Shown: piece by piece, positions 1 to 9,171 of the stretch
Layout: each line of letters begins with the position of its first letter
How positions within the stretch are numbered: the stretch's first letter is position 1
Origin: an uncultured Oleiphilaceae bacterium
Lineage (GTDB): Bacteria; Pseudomonadota; Gammaproteobacteria; Pseudomonadales; Oleiphilaceae
Direction of reading: 5' to 3'
DNA: 64,000 nucleotides
NCBI GenBank assembly: GCA_913060665.1
Contig: CAJXUY010000001.1
Span: forward strand, 124,001 to 188,000
Program-made: the position numbers and the translations under genes
Notes under the pieces: model-generated
Told to the model about the DNA's origin: nothing
Database searches by the model: none
The model's input: only the letters and a program-made list of their open reading frames with translations

Positions 1-11
1 CCTCTAATATC

Positions 12-2501
12 ATGCTAGAAAGGCTGATCAGATCGGCAATTATCACTCATGAGGAGCGCGTATTTGAATTAATATCCAGTGAACTATCAGAAACCAGCAT
101 CGAGGAAATCGACTCGTTTTTGGTAGAAGAGCGTGGAAAAGAAAAAATCACCTTTTCGACCATCAAAACCGACCCAGGTAAAATTGGCATTAACAGTGTC
201 GTTAAGGAAACTGAAAAGTTACAATTTATTTACTCCCTGAATCTACCAGACAAAACGCTCAAGCAATTGAATGCAAAAGCTCTATCGACTTATAAGATGC
301 GAGTTGCCAGTCAGTCAGCATGGGAAACCAAACGTCATCCTCCCAAAACACGCTATGCATTACTGGCTATATTTTTATATCTTAGAAAAGCAGAAATAAT
401 AGATGATCTAGTCGAATTGCTTATCCAAATCGTTCACCGGCTATCCGTTCGAGCAGATAACAAGGTTAAAAAATCAATCCTCAAAGACTTCAAAAAGGTA
501 TATGGTAAAAACAACATTCTTTTTCAAATAGCAGATGCGGCACTCGGAAAACCGGAGGGATTGATTAAAGATGTGATCTTTCCGATCGCTAATAAAAGCA
601 CGTTGGACAACCTGATTAAGGAATACAAATCGACAGGTCCTGGTTACAAGTATGAGGTTCATAAAGTGATAAGGGCTAGCTACAGTAGTCATTACCGTCG
701 TATGGTGCCAAAGATTCTTGAAGCATTACCCTTTCGCTCTAATAATGAAAATCACCAACCCGTTCTTGATGCCTGGGAGTTTGTTAGGGAAAACCGTCAG
801 TCATCCAAAACATATTTTGATTTAGACGAAGAGATCCCGATCAAGGGTGTAATTCAACCCAAATGGATGGACGTTGTGATTGATACAGATGATTGTGGAA
901 ATGAGCGGATTAATCGCATTAACTACGAAATCTGTGTTTTACAAGCACTGCGCGAAAAATTGCGGTGCAAAGAAATTTGGGTTGAAGGTGCTGATCGTTT
1001 TCGAAACCCAGATGAAGACTTACCTCAAGATTTTTCAGAAAATCGAGATTTCTATTATCAAGATCTTGGGCATAGCCAAGATGCCGATCAATTTGTACAA
1101 GAACTAAAAACCAATATGTATGCAGCTTTGAATAGCTTGAATCAATCAATGCCTAATAATAAAAAAGTGAAATTAAGAAATACGGATAAAAATCGAATTT
1201 GTATTACGCCACTTGATGAGCAACCGGAGCCACAAAATATCAATCGAATGAAGGGTGAAGTTCAGTCTCAATGGCCGGCCACAAGTTTACTGGATATTTT
1301 AAAGGAAGCTGACATGCAAATTGGTTTTACCGACTGCTTTCAGACTCAGCGAACCAGCGAACGTATTGATAGAGCAGAGCTACAAAAGCGTCTTATTCTC
1401 GGATTGTTTGGTATTGGAACTAATGCAGGTTTAAAGCGCGTTAGTGCTGGTCGGCATGGAATCAGTTATAAAGAGCTATTGCACACCAGGCACATCTACA
1501 TGAATAAATACTCGCTCCGGAGAGCGATAGCAAAAGTCGTCAATGCCACTTTCGAAATCCGAGATCCTAAAATCTGGGGAGAAGGCACAACCGCTTGTGC
1601 GTCAGACTCGACACAGATAGGCTCCTGGGATCAAAACTTGATTGCGGAGTGGCACGCTAGATATAAAGGGCGTGGTGTCATGATTTATTGGCACGTCGAA
1701 AAGAAAAGCACTTGTATCTATTCGCAACTAAAAAGGTGTTCATCATCCGAAGTGGCCTCGATGATTGAAGGTGTCTTGCGTCATTGTACTGAGATGTCGG
1801 TTAATAAGGCATATGTTGATTCACATGGTCAATCAGAGGTTGGTTTTGCTTTTAGTCACATGCTGGGGTTTAATTTGATGCCTCGTTTAAAAAATATAGC
1901 CTCTCAAAAACTCTATGTGCCTGATATTGGTCTTTCAGGGCAATTTGAGAATATTGACTTAATCCTAACGAGGCCAATTGATTGGAAAATCATTGCTGAA
2001 CAATATGATCAAATTATCAAGTACACAACCGCATTAAAACAAGGAACGGCTGATCCTGAATCTATCTTAAGGCGGTTTACCCGTAATAATATTCAACACC
2101 CGACCTATAAAGCATTGGCAGAATTAGGCAAAGTGATCAAAACGACTTTTCTCTGTGATTATATAGAGCATGAGGAAATTCGTCGAGAAATTAACTCCGG
2201 CCTAAATGTTGTTGAAAATTGGAACGGTGCCAACAGATTCATCTTTTTTGGAAAAGGCGGCGAAGTGGCGACCAATCGCGGAGAAGATCAAGAACTTTCT
2301 GTATTAGCGTTGCATCTTGTGCAACAGTGCTTGGTTTATGTGAATACGTTAATGATCCAAAAAGTGACTTCTCAAGAGCATTGGCACGACATTTTTACTG
2401 AGGAAGATTATCGGGCGTTGTGTCCGCTTTTCTATTCTCATGTAAATCCTTATGGGATGTTTGAGCTTGATATGAATACTCGAATTCCGTTGGTTACTTA
2501 A
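12..2501 (+). CDS. tnpA: Tn3-family transposase (TnpA), 5' end outside window
   Basis: Catalyses replicative transposition of a Tn3-type element. The frame is open to the left edge, so position 12 is only the first ATG in view; 829 residues are visible against roughly 950-1000 for the family, so the N-terminal DNA-binding part is partly outside. The DDE catalytic residues can be read: Asp in SDSTQ (about residue 532), Asp in VDSHGQSE (about 603) and Glu in GKGGE (about 751). The C-terminal Tn3 domain is intact to its stop. A res-like site and a resolvase follow in the same direction, the usual Tn3 arrangement. Confidence 0.93.
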   Translation: MLERLIRSAIITHEERVFELISSELSETSIEEIDSFLVEERGKEKITFSTIKTDPGKIGINSVVKETEKLQFIYSLNLPDKTLKQLNAKALSTYKMRVASQSAWETKRHPPKTRYALLAIFLYLRKAEIIDDLVELLIQIVHRLSVRADNKVKKSILKDFKKVYGKNNILFQIADAALGKPEGLIKDVIFPIANKSTLDNLIKEYKSTGPGYKYEVHKVIRASYSSHYRRMVPKILEALPFRSNNENHQPVLDAWEFVRENRQSSKTYFDLDEEIPIKGVIQPKWMDVVIDTDDCGNERINRINYEICVLQALREKLRCKEIWVEGADRFRNPDEDLPQDFSENRDFYYQDLGHSQDADQFVQELKTNMYAALNSLNQSMPNNKKVKLRNTDKNRICITPLDEQPEPQNINRMKGEVQSQWPATSLLDILKEADMQIGFTDCFQTQRTSERIDRAELQKRLILGLFGIGTNAGLKRVSAGRHGISYKELLHTRHIYMNKYSLRRAIAKVVNATFEIRDPKIWGEGTTACASDSTQIGSWDQNLIAEWHARYKGRGVMIYWHVEKKSTCIYSQLKRCSSSEVASMIEGVLRHCTEMSVNKAYVDSHGQSEVGFAFSHMLGFNLMPRLKNIASQKLYVPDIGLSGQFENIDLILTRPIDWKIIAEQYDQIIKYTTALKQGTADPESILRRFTRNNIQHPTYKALAELGKVIKTTFLCDYIEHEEIRREINSGLNVVENWNGANRFIFFGKGGEVATNRGEDQELSVLALHLVQQCLVYVNTLMIQKVTSQEHWHDIFTEEDYRALCPLFYSHVNPYGMFELDMNTRIPLVT

Positions 2502-2602
2502 TCAAATAAGAAGCGAAGATCTTATCCTGTGAATGGAATTCACCTCAGTTATGAACGAAGCAGTCCCGAGACCCGTTCTTAAAGGTCTATATAGGGTGTA
2601 CC

Positions 2603-2635
2603 TTTAATAAACCACTATATTACTGGTTTATTAAA
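2603..2635. promoter_or_regulatory. Candidate res (resolution) subsite upstream of resolvase
   Basis: A perfect 12-bp inverted repeat (TTTAATAAACCA / TGGTTTATTAAA) around a 9-bp AT-rich centre lies in the 200-bp gap between tnpA and tnpR. Tn3-type resolvases bind such dyads in res, where cointegrates are resolved, and the same sites repress tnpR. The assignment rests on position and symmetry; I did not delimit subsites II and III. Confidence 0.5.
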
Positions 2636-2702
2636 TACCTATTGACCACTCAAAACAGACCGATATAATGAAACCATTTAAAGTGAACTACATGGCCATT
2701 TT

Positions 2703-3314
2703 ATGAGAGCTTATGCTTATCTTCGTGCATCAACCAAAGAACAAGATGCAGGTCGAGCAAAAAATGAACTAACTGAATTTGCCAAAAAGAATAATCTTAA
2801 GATTTCTGCATATTTTTTGGAAAATGAATCAGGAGCTAATCTTCAAAGACCTGAATTATTCCGGTTGTTAGATATTGCCCAATCTGGTGACATTATGTTG
2901 GTTGAGCAGGTAGACCGAATCAGTCGATTGAATACGGAAGATTGGGAAAAGCTTAAAGCAAAGATAAAGGAAAGTGGTGTGCGAGTGGTTGCACTAGACC
3001 TACCTACTAGTCATCAGCTGATTAAAGTAGGTGATGAGTTTACCAACCGAATGCTATCAGCTTTAAACGGGATGATGCTAGACATGTTGGCTGCTATTGC
3101 TAGAAAAGATTATGAAGACCGACGCCGTCGTCAGGCTCAAGGAATAGAGAAGGCCAAAAAAGAAGGCTTGTATCGTGGGCGACCTGAGAATAAAGACTTA
3201 CAGCGAAAAATTGCCAGTCTTTTAGACGATGGTAAGAGTTACAACTCAATTCAAGATTTATTGAGCTGCTCCAGAGCGACCATTGCCAAAGTCTCAAAGC
3301 TGAAACAAGCTTAA
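2703..3314 (+). CDS. tnpR: Serine recombinase, Tn3-type resolvase
   Basis: Site-specific resolvase that separates cointegrates formed by the upstream transposase. The 203-residue length fits the family. The catalytic serine is Ser10 in the N-terminal YLRAS motif. The conserved QVDRISR segment lies near residue 75, and the C-terminal third holds a helix-turn-helix (SYNSIQDLLSCSRATIAKV). The ATG is preceded by a weak ribosome site. A second, broken copy of the C-terminal half occurs near 5292-5615, so more than one related element has visited this region. Confidence 0.92.
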   Translation: MRAYAYLRASTKEQDAGRAKNELTEFAKKNNLKISAYFLENESGANLQRPELFRLLDIAQSGDIMLVEQVDRISRLNTEDWEKLKAKIKESGVRVVALDLPTSHQLIKVGDEFTNRMLSALNGMMLDMLAAIARKDYEDRRRRQAQGIEKAKKEGLYRGRPENKDLQRKIASLLDDGKSYNSIQDLLSCSRATIAKVSKLKQA

Positions 3315-3502
3315 GAGCGCCAAAACTTGCTGCTGAAGGTCGTCGCTAAATTGGCCTAATTATCCATGTTCTGATTACTTCTAAAGCGCAGGCTATGGAG
3401 TTAAAGCACTCCTTATCAAGGACTCAATAAACCGCTAGCTCTCGACCTGAAGTGAACGCTTTGCTGTATTAGTTGATCGTATATAGACGCTACTGATGCG
3501 CA

Positions 3503-3919
3503 TTAATGCTCATTTAGACAGAGCGAATGATCAAAAAGAGCTTCTATTACCTTACAACGGTCTGTCTCGGCATGTGAGCATGCATCCAACATATTTCTTA
3601 GTTCTTTGCTCAAGGATTGTAATCGCGCAATCTTTCTCTCTACCGATTGAAAGTGCTTTTCTGCGATTAAGTCAGCATCATGTCCTACATGCTCATTATT
3701 AGATAAGCCAATTAGCTCGCGAATTTCATCCAAAGTAAAACCAAGCTCTCTTGAATGCATAATAAAGCTTAAGCGCTTTAGGTGTTCCCTGTTGTAGCGC
3801 CTTTGATTACCCTCTGTACGATAAGGTTGCTGAATTAGGCCTTCATCTTCGTAATATCTAATCGTAGGGATCTTACAACCCGTTTGTTCAGATAATTTAC
3901 CAATAGAAAAATTTTGCAT
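3503..3919 (-). CDS. MerR-family regulator (CueR-like loop), divergent from transglutaminase gene
   Basis: A 138-residue MerR-type activator: N-terminal winged HTH (IGKLSEQTGCKIPTIRYYE), a dimerisation helix, then a C-terminal loop with Cys114 and Cys122 (C-x7-C) and a further Cys134. The C-x7-C spacing equals that of the Cu(I) sensor CueR, but the position that is Ser in CueR or Cys in ZntR falls in a GHDAD stretch (His/Asp). The ligand is therefore uncertain. It is divergent from 3995-4702, and a dyad promoter of exact MerR architecture lies between them, so that gene is its likely target. Confidence 0.88.
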   Translation of the reverse strand: MQNFSIGKLSEQTGCKIPTIRYYEDEGLIQQPYRTEGNQRRYNREHLKRLSFIMHSRELGFTLDEIRELIGLSNNEHVGHDADLIAEKHFQSVERKIARLQSLSKELRNMLDACSHAETDRCKVIEALFDHSLCLNEH

Positions 3920-3935
3920 TTTTTCGTTTTTTCTC

Positions 3936-3966
3936 TTGAACCTCTAGTTACTAGAGATTGTAGACT
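3936..3966 (+). promoter_or_regulatory. MerR-type promoter/operator with 19-bp spacer
   Basis: TTGAAC (3936-3941) and TAGACT (3961-3966) are separated by 19 bp, the over-long spacing that MerR-family activators correct by DNA distortion. The spacer holds a perfect dyad CTCTAG-TTA-CTAGAG (3942-3956). It points right, to the ATG at 3995, and sits directly upstream of the divergent merR gene. Confidence 0.85.
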
Positions 3967-3994
3967 AGCTTTATATCTATTGAAAAGGTGATTT

Positions 3995-4702
3995 ATGAAA
4001 AAAGAAAAATACTTACTCTCGACCCCAATGCTCGATTTGAAAACAGAGTCTATCCAAGCATTGGTGAAGGAGCGAAATTGGGGCCAGCTAAATTCATTTA
4101 ACAAGATTGGTGCGGCTTATGATTTTGTGAGAAATGAGATCAAGTTTGGTTACAACGCGTCAGATGATTTAAAAGCTAGTGACGTTCTGGAAGACGGCTA
4201 TGGTCAGTGCAATACAAAAGGGACTTTGCTGATGGCACTACTACGTTTATTAGGCATACCATGTCGTTTTCATGGCTTCACTATCGACAATCAGTTGCAG
4301 AAAGGTGCAATTCTAGGATATCTAATCCCACTTGCACCGAAGTTCATACTCCATAGTTGGGTAGAGGTGTATTACGAAGGCAAATGGCTGGATCTGGAAG
4401 GCTTTATTCTGGACCAGGCTTACTTAGCAGCAGTGCAAAAGAAAGAGTCTAATCGTGAAGGGCCTTTTCAAGGCTATGCGATTGCGACGACATGCCTTAT
4501 GAAGCCTGAAGTTCAGTGGAATGGTAATAGCACCTACATCCAAAAGGAAGGTATTCATGATGATTTTGGCATATTTGATACGCCTGATGAGTTTTACCTT
4601 AAGCACGGAACAAACCTATCCGGTATCAAGCGGCTGCTTTACAGAGTCTTTTTTAGGCATTTGATGAACTGGAACCTCAATCGAATCAGAGAACGGTACT
4701 GA
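3995..4702 (+). CDS. Transglutaminase-like cysteine protease-fold protein
   Basis: A 235-residue protein of the transglutaminase-like superfamily, with the papain-like triad Cys72 (GYGQCNTKG), His120 (HSWVEV) and Asp133 (WLDLEG) in canonical order and spacing. No signal peptide is evident, so it is probably cytoplasmic; the C-terminus is basic. The substrate is unknown. It is the first gene after a MerR-type promoter and is followed 58 bp later by an SRPBCC gene in the same direction. MerR control suggests induction by a metal or reactive small molecule; this is inference. Confidence 0.82.
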   Translation: MKKEKYLLSTPMLDLKTESIQALVKERNWGQLNSFNKIGAAYDFVRNEIKFGYNASDDLKASDVLEDGYGQCNTKGTLLMALLRLLGIPCRFHGFTIDNQLQKGAILGYLIPLAPKFILHSWVEVYYEGKWLDLEGFILDQAYLAAVQKKESNREGPFQGYAIATTCLMKPEVQWNGNSTYIQKEGIHDDFGIFDTPDEFYLKHGTNLSGIKRLLYRVFFRHLMNWNLNRIRERY

Positions 4703-4760
4703 ATCGACTCAATCAAAAAAATCCAAGCAAAGCTGAGTATCGTTAAATGAGGAATGCGGA

Positions 4761-5201
4761 ATGAAAGCAATCGTTAAAACACAACTAAATATACCTGCGG
4801 ATAAAGCATGGAATTTAGTTAAGCAAAGCCAAACTTTGGTTTATGTATGTAAAGGCTTATTAGGTTTTGATGGAAGTCATCGATTCCCTAGGCAATGGAG
4901 AGAAGGCGATACTATTAACACACGCCTTAAATTATTCGGAATGATACCTGCTTGGAAACACTCCTTACGGTTTATCTTAATATCTGATGAATCGATGATT
5001 ATCTCTACTGAAGAAAAAGGCGGTGTAGTTCAAAGCTGGAACCACGAAATAAAGGTTGAAGTGAATAACGAATCCAGCTGTTTCTATACCGACACTGTTG
5101 AAATTAACGCTGGGATATTCAGCCCATTTATATGGCTATTTGCAAACGTTCTCTACAGATATCGGCAACGTCGTTGGAAATACCTGATACAACAAACGTA
5201 G
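4761..5201 (+). CDS. SRPBCC-family (START-like) protein
   Basis: A 146-residue protein. The opening KTQLNIPADKAWNLVK and the alternating beta pattern match the SRPBCC/polyketide-cyclase fold, which binds hydrophobic ligands in a deep cavity. The C-terminal helix is rich in aromatic and basic residues (FANVLYRYRQRRWKYL). An ATG with GAGGAATGCGG upstream sets the start. It probably shares the MerR-driven transcript with the preceding transglutaminase-like gene. The ligand is unknown. Confidence 0.75.
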   Translation: MKAIVKTQLNIPADKAWNLVKQSQTLVYVCKGLLGFDGSHRFPRQWREGDTINTRLKLFGMIPAWKHSLRFILISDESMIISTEEKGGVVQSWNHEIKVEVNNESSCFYTDTVEINAGIFSPFIWLFANVLYRYRQRRWKYLIQQT

Positions 5202-5291
5202 CGATAAAATGCACATTATTTAGCAAAACAGCCAGTGATCACAATGCATTTTGAAAGGTTCGCTTTGTGCAAAAGCGATACCTTTTGTACA

Positions 5292-5615
5292 CGTCGAAAA
5301 GGAGAAAGAAAGCAAAAAGAAGGTATTCAGCAAGCTCAGAAAGAAGGTTTATATCATGGCCGTCAACCTGACTTGGCATCACTCGATAGAATTTCCTCAT
5401 TTACAGAAGCCGGATTTAGTATAAATAAAACAGCGAAAGCTGTTGGCATAAGCAGAAACGCTGTAATCAGAGTTAGACAAAAGCTTAAGAATCATCCTAA
5501 GGTGATTTCAAGGGGGCACAAAACCACTAAACGGGGGCGTTTAACGAAAGGGAATAAAGTACGCTACGCCAATTCCATAAGGCGTTTCAGCAAACCAGTG
5601 CAAACACCGATTTAA
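5292..5615 (+). pseudogene. Remnant of a Tn3-type resolvase (C-terminal half)
   Basis: The frame encodes RKQKEGIQQAQKEGLYHGR followed by a resolvase-type HTH (SINKTAKAVGISRNAVIRV). This aligns with the C-terminal half of the intact resolvase at 2703-3314 (GIEKAKKEGLYRGRP...). The catalytic N-terminal domain, including the active-site serine, is absent, and the frame runs on into a Tn3-like terminal repeat before stopping. It is a dead fragment left by an earlier transposon. Confidence 0.8.
5533..5570 (+). repeat. Candidate Tn3/Tn21-type terminal inverted repeat
   Basis: The 38 bases start GGGGGCGTTTAACGAAAG and end ATAAAGTACGCTACGCC. They resemble the Tn21-type end from memory (GGGG...AAAATAAAGCACGCTAAG): a G-run outer end and a TAAAG-ACGCTA inner end. 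The orientation implies that the element extended to the right. I found no partner end in the window, so this may be a solo remnant. Confidence 0.5.
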
Positions 5616-5736
5616 CAGGGGGCATGCCGGGATTGACTTTGTTCTGCACAAGAACCTTTTATAAAAACAGCCCTCATTTTACTTACGGAGCCGGCCTAGA
5701 TATTTGTGTTGACGTGACTAACAACACATATAAACT

Positions 5737-6084
5737 TTATTTCTCACGTAGCAACCGCTTACGTTCTTCAAATTCTTCTTTGTCGATTTCGCCATTTGCA
5801 AAACGCTCCTTAAGGGTATTGACAGGATCCCGATCGATATTAGGATAAGAGTTCATGCTCTGATTATGAGCAGCGCCGCTAAGCCACCGGTAAAGAAGTG
5901 CCACTAAGGTAATCACTACGGCAATAAAAACAATCATGATCATCGGTCCAAAAAACATACCGTAACTCTGCCACATCATATGTGATCCGTGGTAATCACT
6001 GCCTTCGTGAGCAAAAGCAAACGAAGTAAACGTTATCAGCCACAACAAGGCGACAATTTTTTGAATGTTATTTTTCATGATCAT
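5737..6084 (-). CDS. Small membrane protein with C-terminal SHOCT domain
   Basis: A 115-residue protein with an N-terminal signal-like hydrophobic stretch (residues 8-26, ending AFAHEG), a second membrane segment (about 45-70), and a C-terminal SHOCT motif (TLKERFANGEIDKEEFEERKRLL), the short oligomerisation module found at C-termini. The start codon overlaps the stop of the upstream cytochrome c gene by 4 bp (ATGA), so the two are translationally coupled. His/Met-rich spots (HGSHMMW) fit the metal-stress neighbourhood. Confidence 0.8.
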   Translation of the reverse strand: MIMKNNIQKIVALLWLITFTSFAFAHEGSDYHGSHMMWQSYGMFFGPMIMIVFIAVVITLVALLYRWLSGAAHNQSMNSYPNIDRDPVNTLKERFANGEIDKEEFEERKRLLREK

Positions 6085-6731
6085 GGTTCCATTTCATTAT
6101 TGTGTTGTATAACTACTGGAAACCCCGCTCGCATATAAGCAATAATCTTCCAGATGCTTTCTTTTGGTAGAGCTTCTTTGTATGCAGGCATGGCCGTACC
6201 AAACTGTGCACCACCTTCTGAAACAGTCCACATCAAGTATTCATCTGCTGACATCGGCATTTGTATCATGTAGGCCAATAATGCCGGTGATGGATTAAGA
6301 GCTTTACCCGCTTCACCGTCGCCCATTCCTTTTGGACCATGGCAACCTGCACAATGCTGTTGATAGAGTTCGGCACCTTCATTAATCACTTCAGCACTGC
6401 GCTTTAGTGGGTTTATCTGGCCTCGATACTCTGAGGGAATTCCAGACTGCATGAACGACCTGTGTCTTGCCATTCGTTGGTGATGTCCCGGCCCCATCAT
6501 ACCGGGGCCCCACATATCTCCATGAGTCCATCCTGAATCTCTGGATTTCTGCTCAGACCGAGACTCCATTCTTTCTGACCCCCACCTTGAATTCCCTTGA
6601 TCTTGGTAGCGATATCCTTGGGAATGAGGGTGAAACCAACCGCATGACACGAGAGCTGTTAACAATGCAACAGAGGTTGCGCCTTTAAGTATCGACAGAA
6701 GGCATGTTTTGTAACTGTTGTCTTCTCGCAT
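6081..6731 (-). CDS. Class I cytochrome c lipoprotein
   Basis: A periplasmic, membrane-anchored mono-haem cytochrome. It has a haem-binding CAGCH motif (HCAGCHGPKGMGDGEAG) and a later Met in the AMPAYKEAL segment as likely axial ligand. The N-terminus has a hydrophobic segment ending LVSC, a lipobox. I chose the ATG at 6731 because AGG lies 7 bases upstream; ATGs at 6743 and 6797 are alternatives that add basic residues. It overlaps the SHOCT gene by 4 bp. The middle region is rich in His, Met and Arg. The electron partner is unknown. Confidence 0.82.
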   Translation of the reverse strand: MREDNSYKTCLLSILKGATSVALLTALVSCGWFHPHSQGYRYQDQGNSRWGSERMESRSEQKSRDSGWTHGDMWGPGMMGPGHHQRMARHRSFMQSGIPSEYRGQINPLKRSAEVINEGAELYQQHCAGCHGPKGMGDGEAGKALNPSPALLAYMIQMPMSADEYLMWTVSEGGAQFGTAMPAYKEALPKESIWKIIAYMRAGFPVVIQHNNEMEP

Positions 6732-6806
6732 AGATCGCCTCATTCTCAGTCGCCGTTTAGTTTTATTACTAATACGCGCGATTAAATTGAAGGCCATTGA
6801 TCTGTG

Positions 6807-6965
6807 TCAATATTTCAACAGTAAAATATGACGAGTGCCATTTTCTCTGCTTTTAGCAATGATCATCAAGCGCAACAAGTTTGCTGCTAAAGCGGCTAAA
6901 CCAAAGCTCATCATTAAGGTAAATACTGGTTCACTGCCAAACACAAAGCTTCGTAACACGTTAAC
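6807..6965 (-). pseudogene. Remnant of a CDF-type cation transporter
   Basis: The minus strand here reads FVFGSEPVFTLMMSFG followed by LAALAANLLRLMIIAKSRENG before a stop at 6807. This matches the stretch FLFGSEPVSTLMIGFG... of the intact HMA-CDF transporter at 12112-13020. There is no start, no N-terminal domain and no metal-site segment. It is an internal fragment of a related gene, not a working one. Confidence 0.78.
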
Positions 6966-7275
6966 TGATACATGAAAATCGTGATATTTCTACAGATTAT
7001 TAGTAATCAAAATTGATTAATAGCTTAAAATAATATTAAATTTAGACCTAATATAGTGAAAGATATCTCATTGATAAATATTAATTTAATGCAAAATTAC
7101 TGCAGGTAAAACATGAAGTTAGAAGGGCTGACTTTATACTTTTCTCCTTAAAAGTGTTTACTGTCGACCTCTACCATATATGAAATATCAACCTATAAAA
7201 AAGTATAGGCTTAGTTGATTAAAACTAATACATAGACATATGAACCAAGTAGAACGATATAGCCAAATCAAAAGA
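6966..7275. other. AT-rich gap without recognisable genes
   Basis: Together with the CDF remnant this fills the gap between the cytochrome c gene and the sterol-desaturase-like gene. The stretch is very AT-rich. I see no open frame with a plausible start, no RNA gene and no clear hairpin. Confidence 0.6.
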
Positions 7276-8217
7276 CTACCGAGAGGCTTCGACGACACTT
7301 AATGAATCCTCAGTCTTATCTTTCTTTACCAATTCAAATTTGTAAAACGGTGCTTTCATTTGTCCCCACCAACTTTGGGGATAGTCATTATAATCCAAGC
7401 CAATATCATCAGACTTGAGCGTTCTCTTTTTGAAATAGGCATTGCCGAACAGGTGATCATAAAACGAAAAGAAGAGCGAGAAATTCACGTTTCCCGCGAC
7501 ACCACGAAGATGGTGGAAGCGATGAACCTCGGCCACAGCAAATACTCTTCGGAAAGAGCCAAGTACGTAGTCAGTGTTTGAGTGCTGCAACAATAACTGA
7601 GTAAACGACATGAATACCAAAACTAAAGAGTACTCATTAGGCATGCCAAGCAGTACTAACGGTCCGGTACAGACGATAGACACTATGACCTGATACAAAG
7701 GATGCTTTAAAATTCCATTCAAGCCGTACATTCGTTTGACTTCATGGTGCACTGCATGAAGCTGCCACATAGGTTTCCATCTGTGCGAAAGCAAATGTAG
7801 TAGATTGTTCCCAAGATCAAAGATCAACAAACACAACAGCACTTGAAGTAGCACAGGCCATTCATTTGGCCAGAGAGGTGATGCGGGTTTTTGGACTGTC
7901 ATGACAAATATGGGGACGACGAGTAATGGAATCAAGCTCATGGATTCGTTAACTGTGAAATGCAAGAGGTCGCGCCATGTATCGCCGTGGGATTGATTCC
8001 ACTCTGTGTTATAGGGCAATATCCGTTCGGTGCTGAATGAGAGGAATAGTGCGAGTATCATCAGCCCAGCGAACTGGCTGGCTAGCGTCAAAGGAGTCGT
8101 AGCCGAAAAAATTACTGCTATGGCGAGCCCGTTGATGCCAAATGCCATTAAAGGGAAGTATCCGTAACGAATAGCTTTACGAAACCAAGATGAAGAAATC
8201 TTTAAAGGGATTGTCAT
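7276..8217 (-). CDS. Sterol desaturase / fatty acid hydroxylase superfamily membrane protein
   Basis: An integral membrane di-iron oxygenase of 313 residues. The histidine clusters that bind the di-iron centre are visible in order: HLLSHRW, HAVHHEVKRM, HHSN.. and EVHRFHHLRG. Several hydrophobic segments span residues 15-200. It probably hydroxylates or desaturates a lipid or sterol-like substrate in the inner membrane. It is divergent from an AraC-type regulator (8301-9104) across 83 bp, suggesting local control. Confidence 0.85.
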   Translation of the reverse strand: MTIPLKISSSWFRKAIRYGYFPLMAFGINGLAIAVIFSATTPLTLASQFAGLMILALFLSFSTERILPYNTEWNQSHGDTWRDLLHFTVNESMSLIPLLVVPIFVMTVQKPASPLWPNEWPVLLQVLLCLLIFDLGNNLLHLLSHRWKPMWQLHAVHHEVKRMYGLNGILKHPLYQVIVSIVCTGPLVLLGMPNEYSLVLVFMSFTQLLLQHSNTDYVLGSFRRVFAVAEVHRFHHLRGVAGNVNFSLFFSFYDHLFGNAYFKKRTLKSDDIGLDYNDYPQSWWGQMKAPFYKFELVKKDKTEDSLSVVEASR

Positions 8218-8300
8218 TGATCATTTCCTATAACCAAGATGAATGGATTACCTAATATAGTGATTTCCAACTCGGAGTTCTGCGCGTATACTGGCGACTT

Positions 8301-9104
8301 ATGTCTCAAAAACGTCAATCACCTATTTTAGTCGCTTTCAATACTGAGTCGCCAGTTTTCGCCCGTGTCGAAAATTACCAGAACGGCACGCGTATCCCTT
8401 GGCACACTCATAATCTTGCTCAGCTGATTCACGCGACTGAAGGCGTTATGACAGTAGAGACCAATTGCGGTTTATGGGTGGTACCACCTAGACGTGCAGT
8501 CTGGGTACCCGCCTTTGAACCTCACCGTATTCGTATGACCGGAGCTGTTTCCCTGCGAAGCCTATATTTAGAGCCCGCTCTCAGCCCCTTTAAACATGGT
8601 AAGTGTTGCATCGTTAATGTCTCATCACTCTTGAAGGCCTGTATACTCCGCGTTATTCAATTTGATCAGCCATACCCAGATGAGGGCAGTGAAGCACGCC
8701 TTGTTACGGTTATACTTGACGAGATTTGTACTGCCCCAATAGCTCCGTTAAATTTACTCATTCCCAAAGATCAGCGTGCACGGCGCGTCGCGGAGGCGTT
8801 TCAAACGGATGTGACTGACAGGCGCCCAATTTCGGCCTGGGCGCAATTCGCCGGATCAAGTACGCGTACACTGGAACGATTATTTCGCGAAGATACCGGA
8901 ATGACGTTTGGGGTATGGCAAAGGCAGGTGCGTCTGTTGCATGCACTTGAAGTTATGGCAGCAGGAAAGAACGTGACTGCGGCAGCGCTGGAAGTTGGTT
9001 TCGATACTCCCAGCGCTTTCATTGCTATGTTTCGTCGTGCGATGGGAGTGACGCCCGCCAAATATTTTAGCCACCGGAAAGACACAACCGAGGAAACTGA
9101 ATAA
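8301..9104 (+). CDS. AraC-family transcriptional regulator with N-terminal cupin domain
   Basis: A 267-residue protein: N-terminal cupin (residues about 15-100, with IPWHTHNLAQL) and C-terminal double HTH (about 165-260, including TRTLERLFREDTGMTFGVWQRQ and VGFDTPSAFIAMFRRAMGVTPAKYF). Cupin-AraC proteins usually sense a small ligand and often control a divergent gene; here that is the sterol-desaturase-like gene at 7276-8217. It ends 67 bp from the convergent dsbD gene. Confidence 0.88.
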   Translation: MSQKRQSPILVAFNTESPVFARVENYQNGTRIPWHTHNLAQLIHATEGVMTVETNCGLWVVPPRRAVWVPAFEPHRIRMTGAVSLRSLYLEPALSPFKHGKCCIVNVSSLLKACILRVIQFDQPYPDEGSEARLVTVILDEICTAPIAPLNLLIPKDQRARRVAEAFQTDVTDRRPISAWAQFAGSSTRTLERLFREDTGMTFGVWQRQVRLLHALEVMAAGKNVTAAALEVGFDTPSAFIAMFRRAMGVTPAKYFSHRKDTTEETE

Positions 9105-9171
9105 AGCGGAAGTTACACCGAGTACTATAACTCGACAGTTTCTAGCTGTTAGACGCTCACAGTTTTTTCAT

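Noticed and set aside
3496-3702. Plus-strand frame opposite the MerR gene
   Set aside because: It is the shadow of 3503-3919 and has no protein-like features.
5624-5848. Plus-strand frame downstream of the Tn3-like end
   Set aside because: It overlaps the SHOCT gene on the opposite strand and shows no recognisable domain.
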